Assembly: GCF_003369835.1 (NCBI RefSeq)
Contig: NZ_QPMJ01000001.1
Span: 1,235,589 to 1,299,588 of the forward strand
Origin: Halorussus rarus
Lineage (GTDB): Archaea > Halobacteriota > Halobacteria > Halobacteriales > Haladaptataceae
Direction: 5' to 3'
Length of the DNA stretch: 64,000 bases
Shown: in pieces, positions 57,465 to 64,000 of the stretch
Position numbering within the stretch: the first letter of the stretch is position 1
Layout of the letters: every line of letters starts with the position of its first letter
Made by a program: the position numbers and the translations under genes
The notes under the pieces: model-generated
Database searches by the model: none
Told to the model about the DNA's origin: nothing
What the model saw: only the letters and a program-made list of their open reading frames with translations

Positions 57465-59360
57465 ATGTCCAATGATAACGATGGACACGAAACGGGATGG
57501 TTTCGTCGGAGCTTCGTGAAAGGGGCGCTGGTCGCGGGCGCACTCGCGGGAGTCCCTGCCGCCGCGGCGCGCGACGAACGAGTGTCGACCGCAGAGGACG
57601 CCGGCCAGGAACTGCCCGACCCGGAGGCCCGCATCACGGGTTCCGAGCGCGTCTCGGCGCGCGACTTCCACGAGGAGAACTACGAGATCGTCCACGTCCA
57701 CCGCCGCAAGGAGGCGATCAGGACCCTCCTGAACGACCCGGCGGTCAACGAGGTCGCACAGAGGTGGATTGCGCACTTCATCGGGTATGAACCGCTGTCG
57801 AACCACCTCGACTCCATCAGCATCCAGGGGCCGACGGACTACGCCGTCGAAGGCGGCCACGACACCGGACGTTTCGAGATCACGGCGAGGAACCGACAGA
57901 CGGTATACGGACTCGTGGACCGTCGCCGCAACGAACTGGTCGCACTCCAGATCAACGATCCCATCGACGTGTCGTGGGTCGAGGAGTACGACGAACAGGC
58001 GAGCCGTCGGACGCAGACCATGCTCGACGATCCGGACGTGGCGGACTTCCTGCAGGGCAAGGACTGGTGGCCGATGGAGAAGGTCGCCGAGAGCATCACC
58101 GCGTGGAAGGACACGCCCCACGGGTCGGTCTCGATAGTCATCCTCTACGCGGTCGACGACGACGGCGTCGAGGTCGCGTCCGGCTACGTCGACGTCACGG
58201 ACGCGGGGAATCCCGAGCTTGTCGACGTCCACTTCGTCGAGGACTTCACGCGGTACCCCGTCCAGCAGATGGCCCGCCAAATATCGCCCACGAGCGGGAC
58301 CCTGCTGGGAATCCTGCCGCGGGTCCCCCGGGAAAAGCGGCCGCTCAAGACGGCCAACAACGGATTCCACCGGTTCGAGCTCGTGCCGGAACGGACGTTC
58401 GAGCAGGACAGCTGGCGCATCGAGTGGGAGCCGCCCGTGACGATGGGCGTGACCTTCACGGGCCGGTACAGGGGCAAGCCGGTCTTCCAGACGATGAACG
58501 CCATGGCGACGCCCACCGGCTACGGCCTCCCGCCTCGGGAGGGTCGAAGCTCGCTCGACTGGTTCTTCCCGGACCACCAGCCCGTCTTCAACGGCCACCA
58601 CCTGTTCTGGGACATCCACAGCGTTCCGTTCGGGGGACCGGGCCACCTCGGGAAGATTGACTACCCCGAGCGCCGGGGCCACCCGTCCGGGTTCCAGTTC
58701 CGGACGCACTACCACACCGGCGCGCAGGGCCGCGGGAGCACCGACTTCCATTCGGGCGCGCAGTTCGGACCGTACAACTACAACATCTCCTACGAGTTCT
58801 TCGCGGACGGTCGGCTCGTCCCGATCTGGCGGCGCCACGGCCCCGGGTACGTGGTCGAGTCGCTCCGCAACTACGGCGTCCCCGAGGACTGGGACGGCGA
58901 GGAGACGGTCGTCCAGCAGTACCTCCACCTGACCGCGCTCGACGTCACGCCCGGGACGACCGAGGGGGTCCGGACGCGGATATTCGACGGCGACAGGTGG
59001 GTCACCCCCGAGACGGAGTTCTACGTCGAGGGCGAACCCGGCCGGAAGATCCGGTTCTCGAACCCGAACGGAACCGAGACGATAGACGTTCCGCTGGACC
59101 GCGACCTAGAGGTCGTCGTGGTGAGACGCAGGCCCAGCGAAATCGGCCCGGCGGAGTCCCAGAAGACGCGGGTCGAGGACATGGAGGCGGAGCTCGCGTT
59201 CTACCACCCCGCCCAGTACGTCGACGGGGACGCGATACAGGACCAGCGGGTCATCGCGTGGCTCGTCATGGAGGCGTCGATGGACGAGGTGCCCCACCCG
59301 GCCGGCGTGTCGGGGTACGTGGCCCAGGCGGAGTTGCAGCTACAGGGCTACGGGGACTGA
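57465..59360 (+). CDS. Tat-exported protein distantly like copper amine oxidase
   Basis: From the ATG at 57465 the protein has 631 residues with a Tat signal (GWFRRSFVKGALVAG). A large beta-rich C-terminal part has segments recalling copper amine oxidases: DSWRIEWEPPVTMGVTFTGR, an H415-Y-H417 pair, and NYNISYEFFADGRL, in which N438-Y439-N440-I441 stands where the topaquinone motif Asn-Tyr-Asp/Glu-Tyr is found. The copper-ligand HxH normally follows rather than precedes that motif, and the motif is altered, so catalysis is uncertain. The N-terminal 150 residues resemble the small N2/N3-type domains. It stands alone. Confidence 0.55.
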   Translation: MSNDNDGHETGWFRRSFVKGALVAGALAGVPAAAARDERVSTAEDAGQELPDPEARITGSERVSARDFHEENYEIVHVHRRKEAIRTLLNDPAVNEVAQRWIAHFIGYEPLSNHLDSISIQGPTDYAVEGGHDTGRFEITARNRQTVYGLVDRRRNELVALQINDPIDVSWVEEYDEQASRRTQTMLDDPDVADFLQGKDWWPMEKVAESITAWKDTPHGSVSIVILYAVDDDGVEVASGYVDVTDAGNPELVDVHFVEDFTRYPVQQMARQISPTSGTLLGILPRVPREKRPLKTANNGFHRFELVPERTFEQDSWRIEWEPPVTMGVTFTGRYRGKPVFQTMNAMATPTGYGLPPREGRSSLDWFFPDHQPVFNGHHLFWDIHSVPFGGPGHLGKIDYPERRGHPSGFQFRTHYHTGAQGRGSTDFHSGAQFGPYNYNISYEFFADGRLVPIWRRHGPGYVVESLRNYGVPEDWDGEETVVQQYLHLTALDVTPGTTEGVRTRIFDGDRWVTPETEFYVEGEPGRKIRFSNPNGTETIDVPLDRDLEVVVVRRRPSEIGPAESQKTRVEDMEAELAFYHPAQYVDGDAIQDQRVIAWLVMEASMDEVPHPAGVSGYVAQAELQLQGYGD

Positions 59361-59462
59361 GATCGGCCGAGTCCCGGCTCGGATCCCGTACTGTCCGTCG
59401 GGACCCGGGGCGCCGCCGGAGGGGTCAGCGTTTTTACTCGGGCCCACGTGTCTCGAACCGAG

Positions 59463-59939
59463 ATGGCGCTCGCCGACGAGAACCGGACCAGGCGGGTCCT
59501 CGGGGCGATAGCGGGCGGCGTCGCGGGGATGGCCGCGATGTCGATCGCGTTCGCGCTGCTAGAGGTCGAGACCCGCTACGAGGTGGGCATCTTCGCCGGC
59601 ATCGCCCGGTTCGTCATGGTGCCGGGCAACCTCGCGCTGGGCTTTCTGGTGTTCGTTCTCTTCGGGGCTATCGTCTGGCCTCTGCTGTTCGTGTTCGTCG
59701 AGGAGCACATCCCGGGCGGGCCCGACCCGGGACGACGCGGCCTGGCGTTCGCGACCGTGCTCTGGGTGCTGTTCATGCTCACAGCCGCCGGCAACGTGAC
59801 CGGGGCGACACTGCTCATCTACGCAACGCTGACGCTGGTCGGGCACCTCGCATACGGGTTCATCCTCGGCGCGGTGTACGGCCACGTCAGGCCCGACTTC
59901 TCGCTGGCCGAGGTCAGGGAGAGACGGAACCCGCGGTGA
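59463..59939 (+). CDS. Four-helix membrane protein next to oxidase subunit I
   Basis: The ATG at 59463 gives 158 residues; a GTG at 59448 would add five. Four helices can be drawn: VLGAIAGGVAGMAAMSIAFA, LALGFLVFVLFGAIVWPLLF, LAFATVLWVLFMLTAAGNV and LLIYATLTLVGHLAYGFILG. It precedes cytochrome oxidase subunit I by 124 bp on the same strand. Genes of this shape beside heme-copper oxidases often encode assembly factors or small subunits; that assignment is inference. Confidence 0.65.
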   Translation: MALADENRTRRVLGAIAGGVAGMAAMSIAFALLEVETRYEVGIFAGIARFVMVPGNLALGFLVFVLFGAIVWPLLFVFVEEHIPGGPDPGRRGLAFATVLWVLFMLTAAGNVTGATLLIYATLTLVGHLAYGFILGAVYGHVRPDFSLAEVRERRNPR

Positions 59940-60063
59940 CGGGTCCCGGGCTCGGTCGGCTGGCCAGCCGCGTGGCGTAGCACGGGGCAGGTCGTCGGGA
60001 GCGGGAACAGACGGTAGCCCGTAGAGATACAAAGGTCGGAGTTGAATCTTGCCGCGAGTCCTC

Positions 60064-61803
60064 ATGTGGCTGTACCTGCTGGGGCTTCTCGGTGCCGCGT
60101 TCGTGCTCATCGCCGCCGGACTCGCGCTCCGCGGAGGCGGCGGAAGCCGGATCGCGGCCGACGGCGGCCTGCTCGCCGACCGGGGGTCGAGCTACGGCAA
60201 GGCGTTCGGCCTCTCTCGGTGGCTCACCACGGTCGACCACAAGGACATCGGCCTGCTGTACATCGCGCTCGGCGTCGTCGCGGGGCTGTGGGGCGGCGTC
60301 GACGCGATGATGATCCGGACCGAACTCGCGACGCCGCCGACCGACGTGTGGGACACGAGGACGTACAACGAGCTGTTCACGACCCACGGCATCACGATGC
60401 TGTTCCTGTTCGTCACGCCCGTGTTCACGGGCATCGCGAACTACTTCATCCCCCTGCTCGTCGACGCCGACGACATGGCGTTCCCGCGCATCAACGCCAT
60501 CGCGTTCTGGCTGCTGCCGCCCTCGCTCGTCTTCATCCGGGCCGGCCTCGTGACCGAGGTGCTGGCGAAGGTCCTCGAGGCCTTCGGCGTGGTGGTGGAG
60601 GCGCTGTTCGCGCTCGAACCGCCCGGCATCGGGTGGACGCTGTACACGCCGATGTCGATCGAGGCGCTCAATCCCCAGATAGACGTGTTCCTGCTGGGAC
60701 TCCACCTCTCGGGCATCGCGACGACCATCGGCGCGATAAACATCATCGTCACCATCTTCACCGAGCGCGGCGAGGAGGTCGGCTGGGAGAACCTCGACAT
60801 CCTCTCGTGGGCGCTGCTGACCATGTCGGGACTCATCCTGTTCTCGTTCCCGGTGCTGGGCAGCGTCCTGGTGATGCTGCTGATGGACCGGAACTTCGGC
60901 ACCACGTTCTTCCTCGCGGAGGGCGGCGGAGCGCTGCTCTACCAGCACCTGTTCTGGTTCTTCGGCCACCCCGAGGTGTACGTCATCGTCCTCCCGGCGT
61001 TCGGACTGATCAGTTTCATGCTGCCCCGACTCGTCGGGCGCCGGCTGTTCGGGTTCAAGTTCCTCGTCTACTCGACGCTGGCCATCGGCGTGCTCTCGTT
61101 CGGCGTCTGGGCCCACCACATGTTCGCCACCGGGATGGACCCGCGCATCCGGGGGAGCTTCATGGCGGTCTCCATCGCCATCGCGGTGCCGAGCGCGGTC
61201 AAGGTGTTCAACTGGATCGCGACCCTCTGGTACAGCCGCATCCGGTTGTCGGCGCCCGCCATCTTCCTGCTCGGGGGCATCGCCGTCTTCATCGTCGGCG
61301 GGGTCACGGGGGTCTTCCTCGCGTCGGTCCCGGTCGACATGGTCTTCCACGGCACCTACTACGTCGTCGGCCACTTCCACCTCATCCTGATGGGCATCAT
61401 CCCGTTCACCATGTTCGCGGCGAGCTACTACTGGTACCCCCTGCTCACCGGTCGGATGTACGACCCGCGACTGGCCAGGATCCAGGCGGTGCTCACCGTC
61501 GTCGGCGGGTTCGTCGCGTTCGTTCCGATGCTGGTCGTCGGCGCCGACGGCCTCCCGCGGCGCTACGCCCAGTACCCGCCGGAGTACGCGCTGCTCAACC
61601 AGGTGTCGACGCTCGGTGCGTACCTCATCGGCGCGGGCGTCGTCCTCTGGGTGTACAACGTCTTCCAATCGCTCCGGGTCGGCCCGGAGGTCGAGGACGC
61701 CGACGTGTGGAACCTCAAGGAGACCGGGCAGTTCAGCCGGGAGTGGCAGTGGTTCGAGCGCCGACTGGAGCAACGCCGGGGCGAGCCGAGCGACGACGAC
61801 TGA
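60064..61803 (+). CDS. Heme-copper oxidase (aa3-type) subunit I
   Basis: Starting at the ATG at 60064 the subunit has 579 residues; a TTG at 60049 would add five. All ligands of an A-type cytochrome c oxidase are present: H108 (HGITMLF) and H439 for the low-spin heme, H437 for the high-spin heme, and H302, H351 and H352 for CuB. Y306 is the cross-linked tyrosine in HPEVY, and E304 the D-channel glutamate. A hydrophobic extension with an extra helix precedes the core. No subunit II or III gene lies in the window, so this is an orphan subunit I or pairs with a remote subunit II. It is the terminal electron acceptor of respiration. Confidence 0.93.
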   Translation: MWLYLLGLLGAAFVLIAAGLALRGGGGSRIAADGGLLADRGSSYGKAFGLSRWLTTVDHKDIGLLYIALGVVAGLWGGVDAMMIRTELATPPTDVWDTRTYNELFTTHGITMLFLFVTPVFTGIANYFIPLLVDADDMAFPRINAIAFWLLPPSLVFIRAGLVTEVLAKVLEAFGVVVEALFALEPPGIGWTLYTPMSIEALNPQIDVFLLGLHLSGIATTIGAINIIVTIFTERGEEVGWENLDILSWALLTMSGLILFSFPVLGSVLVMLLMDRNFGTTFFLAEGGGALLYQHLFWFFGHPEVYVIVLPAFGLISFMLPRLVGRRLFGFKFLVYSTLAIGVLSFGVWAHHMFATGMDPRIRGSFMAVSIAIAVPSAVKVFNWIATLWYSRIRLSAPAIFLLGGIAVFIVGGVTGVFLASVPVDMVFHGTYYVVGHFHLILMGIIPFTMFAASYYWYPLLTGRMYDPRLARIQAVLTVVGGFVAFVPMLVVGADGLPRRYAQYPPEYALLNQVSTLGAYLIGAGVVLWVYNVFQSLRVGPEVEDADVWNLKETGQFSREWQWFERRLEQRRGEPSDDD

Positions 61804-61851
61804 TCCCGCCCACGAGTGGACACTGCGCCGGGGTTTTGGCGAACCTAAAAG

Positions 61852-61859
61852 TTCAAATA
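61852..61859 (+). promoter_or_regulatory. TATA element of the glycosyltransferase gene
   Basis: TTCAAATA is centred about 29 nt before the ATG at 61885, giving a nearly leaderless transcript. The same word begins the dispersed repeat at 27826, which suggests that repeat also carries a promoter. Confidence 0.5.
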
Positions 61860-61884
61860 CGCGCCACCGTAACTGCCGAACAGC

Positions 61885-62613
61885 ATGGATACGGACGTCT
61901 CCCGCGCCAGTTCCGGCTCCCCCCCGGACGCCGACGCGTACACCTTCGACGACGTGAGCGTCGTCATGGGCACCTACAACGAGGAGGCCGCGGTGGGGAC
62001 GGTGCTGGACGACATCGCGCGCGTCACGGACGGCCGGGCCGAGGTGGTCTGCGTCGACGGGTCGTCGGACCGGACGCCCGACATCGCCCGCGAGCGTGGC
62101 GCTCGCGTGGTCGAACAGGAACCGCAGGGGTACGGCGTCGCGGTCCGCGAGGCGCTGCTGACCCCCGACCGGCCGGTGATCGTGACGACCGACTGCGACG
62201 ACACGTACCCCATGGAGCAGCTTCCCGAGTTCCTCGACTGGGTGAACCGGGGGTACGACGTGGTGAGCGGCGACCGGCTCTACTGGGGCGCCGAAGCGAT
62301 GCCGGACCTCAACCGGTGGGGCAACTACGCGTTCGCGGGGCTCGCGAGCCTGCTGACCGGCGAACTCGTCCGCGACACCACGACCGGGATGCGGGCGTAC
62401 CGCCGGCGCGTCGTCGAGGATATCGCGTGGACCGAGAACACCGGTCTCTCGGCCGAGCTGCTGATACGCCCGCTGCTGCGGGGCTACGACGTGCGCGAGA
62501 TTCCCATCGAGTACGACGAGCGAGCCGGCGAGACCAAGCTCGACCCGTTCGCCGGCGGCGCGGCCATCGCGAAGTCCATCGTGACGGTTGCCCTGGAGGA
62601 GCGACGGCGATAG
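61885..62613 (+). CDS. Family 2 glycosyltransferase (dolichyl-phosphate-sugar synthase-like)
   Basis: The 242-residue enzyme has the GT-A fold. VSVVMGTYNEEAAVGTVLDD opens the nucleotide-binding half, VDGSSDRTPDIARERGAR follows, and TDCDDTYPMEQ contains the DxD metal site (D-C-D). A late TTGMRAYRRRVVEDI and the EIPIEYDERAGETKL segment match dolichyl-phosphate mannose/glucose synthase-like members. No membrane helices are present, so it works at the membrane surface on a lipid carrier, probably in protein N-glycosylation or polysaccharide synthesis. Confidence 0.87.
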   Translation: MDTDVSRASSGSPPDADAYTFDDVSVVMGTYNEEAAVGTVLDDIARVTDGRAEVVCVDGSSDRTPDIARERGARVVEQEPQGYGVAVREALLTPDRPVIVTTDCDDTYPMEQLPEFLDWVNRGYDVVSGDRLYWGAEAMPDLNRWGNYAFAGLASLLTGELVRDTTTGMRAYRRRVVEDIAWTENTGLSAELLIRPLLRGYDVREIPIEYDERAGETKLDPFAGGAAIAKSIVTVALEERRR

Positions 62614-62692
62614 CACCGACGAGACGGGCCGAGAATCGCCTCCCCCGGCAAACGCCCGCAGAGTTAATCCGACCGCCGCCGTACCTCCCGAT

Positions 62693-63622
62693 ATGCCAGC
62701 CGACATCCCCGGTATCCACCACGTGACCGCCATCGGCAGCGACCCCGCGAGGAACCTCGAGTTCTACACGGAGACCCTCGGGCTCCGACTCGTCAAGCGG
62801 AGCGTGAACCAGGACGACGTGTCGGTCTACCACCTGTTCTACGGCGACCGCTCGGGCTCTCCGGGGACGAGCATGACGTTCTTCCCGTACCCCGGCGCTC
62901 GGCAAGGTCGCGTCGGCACCGGGCAGGTCAGCACGACCGCCTTCCTGATTCCGGCCGGCTCGGTCGACTACTGGGTCGACCGCCTGGACGAAGCGGGCGT
63001 CGACGCCGACGACCCCCGCGAGCGGTTCGGCGACACGGTGATTCCGTTCCGGGACCCCGACGGCCTCCAGCTGGAACTGGTGGCCCGCGGGGACGCCCCC
63101 GACGGTGACCCGCCGGAGGGGCCGGTCCCGGAGGAGCACGCCGTCCGGGGGTTCTTTGGAGTGACGCTCTCGCTGGCGTCGGCGGGACCGACCGTCGACC
63201 TCCTGGAGGCGATGGGGTTCCGCGAGACCGAGCGCGAACGCACCCGCCGGCGGTTCGAGGCCGACGGCGACCTCGGATACGTCGTCGACGTCCTCGAAGA
63301 CCCGCAGGCGGCCCGCGGCCAGCCCGGGGCGGGCACCGTCCACCACGTCGCGTTCCAGGTGACCGACGAGGACCAGGCGGACTGGCGCGAGGTGCTGATG
63401 GATCACGGGCTCAGGCCGACCGAGATCATCGACCGGAAGTGGTTCAGGTCGGTGTACGCCCGCACCGAGGGCGGCGTCCTCTTCGAGTTCGCCACCAAGT
63501 CGCCGGGGTACACGGTCGACGAGGACCTCGACGAACTCGGCGAGCGACTCGTCCTCCCGGAGTGGCTGGAGGACCGCCGCGGCGAGATCGAGGCGGGCCT
63601 GGCGGACCTGTCCAGCGAGTAG
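62693..63622 (+). CDS. Ring-cleaving dioxygenase-like VOC protein, two domains
   Basis: From the ATG at 62693 the protein has 309 residues. Domain 1 starts IPGIHHVTAIGSDPARNLEF, with the metal histidine in HHVT. It continues through VYHLFYGDRSGSPGTSMTFF and ends RDPDGLQLELVA with the metal Glu. Domain 2 has FFGVTLSLAS, GTVHHVAFQVTDEDQADWRE and GVLFEFATKSPG, with the second His and Glu. This is the pattern of the MhqO/LinE-like ring-cleaving dioxygenases and related two-domain VOC enzymes acting on hydroquinone-type substrates. The substrate is unknown. Confidence 0.85.
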   Translation: MPADIPGIHHVTAIGSDPARNLEFYTETLGLRLVKRSVNQDDVSVYHLFYGDRSGSPGTSMTFFPYPGARQGRVGTGQVSTTAFLIPAGSVDYWVDRLDEAGVDADDPRERFGDTVIPFRDPDGLQLELVARGDAPDGDPPEGPVPEEHAVRGFFGVTLSLASAGPTVDLLEAMGFRETERERTRRRFEADGDLGYVVDVLEDPQAARGQPGAGTVHHVAFQVTDEDQADWREVLMDHGLRPTEIIDRKWFRSVYARTEGGVLFEFATKSPGYTVDEDLDELGERLVLPEWLEDRRGEIEAGLADLSSE

Positions 63623-63643
63623 TCGTCGGAGCAGGGCCGCGGC

Positions 63644-63765
63644 CGAACCTTCAAGTACGAAGCCGGGATGACTCCCGGCCGGACGCCTCGTGCGGTCGTC
63701 CGGAATCCGAACCGCAGATCACGGTCTGAATTCGAGCCGAGCGCGACCGCCAGTCCGGGTAGCCC
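63644..63765 (+). repeat. Structured dispersed repeat, copy B
   Basis: TTCAAGTA at 63650 is followed by hairpin 1 GCCGGGA/TCCCGGC (63662-63679, loop TGAC) and hairpin 2 CCGGACG/CGTCCGG (63679-63703). The element ends with GCGACCGCCAGTCCG near 63743. Hairpin 1 is two pairs longer than in copy A at 27826-27957. The two elements share orientation relative to an upstream plus-strand gene. Confidence 0.6.
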
Positions 63766-63826
63766 GCCAGGGCCGAGCCTCATATCCGGAGTAGCTGGTC
63801 GGTAGTGACGAGTCTAACACTCCAGT

Positions 63827-64000
63827 TCACAGATGTCGAGCCACGAGGTCGGCGTATTCGCACTCTTCGGGCACCGACTCGAACCACCCCGCGGCCTCGA
63901 TCTCGTCGTCGTCCACGCCGAGGTCGTCGCCGAGCGCCGGGTCGTCGGCCCGCACCTCGAAGACCGCGAAGTGACCGGAGACGGGGCCCTCGTCCCGCGT
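63827..64000 (-). CDS. NUDIX hydrolase, C-terminal part only
   Basis: The last 57 codons of a minus-strand gene entering from the right edge are visible. They read GHFAVFEVRADDPALGDDLG, then VDDDEIEAAGWFESVPEECE and a short end YADLVARHL. The pattern of a core strand, an acidic turn and the E-x-x-x-x-GWF segment before the final helix is the usual C-terminal end of Nudix proteins. The Nudix box itself lies outside the window, so activity cannot be judged. Confidence 0.7.
   Translation of the reverse strand, partial: TRDEGPVSGHFAVFEVRADDPALGDDLGVDDDEIEAAGWFESVPEECEYADLVARHL

Noticed and set aside
59914-62733. A 939-codon minus-strand frame and an 894-codon plus-strand frame over the oxidase region
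   Set aside because: Both are out-of-frame shadows of the cytochrome oxidase and glycosyltransferase genes, which carry every expected motif.
1-64000. tRNA, rRNA or CRISPR features
   Set aside because: No T-loop-type GGTTCGAATCC followed by an acceptor stem was seen outside coding genes, no rRNA-like stretch and no regularly spaced repeats. A tRNAscan or CRISPR finder run would settle this.

Overview
The window is 64 kb of GC-rich chromosome from a haloarchaeon (class Halobacteria). The evidence is the acidic proteome, archaeal information-processing genes (TFB, Rpo11/RpoL, GatCA, Dph2, small-type PurL), Tat lipoproteins with an RR motif followed by a lipobox, Bat-type HTH and HalOD1 domains, leaderless genes with a TATA element about 26 nt upstream of the ATG, and ATGA/TGATG gene overlaps. 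The genus cannot be fixed from the sequence. I see no rRNA, tRNA, CRISPR array or intact insertion sequence.

Layout. 1-9.6 kb: end of an APC permease, a Tat-exported PL14-like polysaccharide lyase, gatA/gatC, tfb, a Nudix hydrolase, two lipoproteins, and a PHP/asparagine-synthase-like pair. 9.9-25 kb: purL, a GH13 alpha-glucosidase, hisF, rpoL, a small UBA-like protein, a rhomboid protease, a METTL5-like methyltransferase, dph2 and a YlbF homologue. Two palindrome-rich intergenic spacers share an identical 20-mer. 25-34 kb: a valine/glutamate repeat protein with a C-terminal PRC-like domain, an MBL-fold hydrolase, an Asp-box propeller, a 685-aa acidic/coiled-coil protein directly followed by a histidine kinase, a HisG-like protein and a VOC protein. 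34-41 kb: an AT-richer non-coding stretch, a small DNA-binding-type protein overlapping a Xer-type tyrosine recombinase, a type IV pilin, and a tight three-gene operon of a degenerate RecA/RadA-like protein, a small helical protein and a family-B DNA polymerase with damaged catalytic motifs. This operon is the strongest candidate for an unusual system.

42-52 kb: a formate dehydrogenase locus. On the minus strand are a Tat-exported molybdopterin catalytic subunit, a four-cluster Fe-S subunit, a membrane protein and a cytochrome b, the last three coupled by ATGA overlaps. Divergently lie a fused Fe-S/MvhD-like electron-transfer protein and a TorD-type chaperone. Three tiny membrane proteins follow, two of them apparent paralogues. 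52-64 kb: a DyP-like Tat lipoprotein, an iron-siderophore binding lipoprotein under two DtxR/IdeR-like palindromes, a coupled cluster of small proteins, a Tat-exported protein distantly like copper amine oxidase, an orphan cytochrome oxidase subunit I with a four-helix membrane partner, a glycosyltransferase, a ring-cleaving dioxygenase-like VOC protein and the end of a Nudix gene. A structured, promoter-led repeat of about 130 bp occurs at 27.8 kb and again at 63.6 kb.
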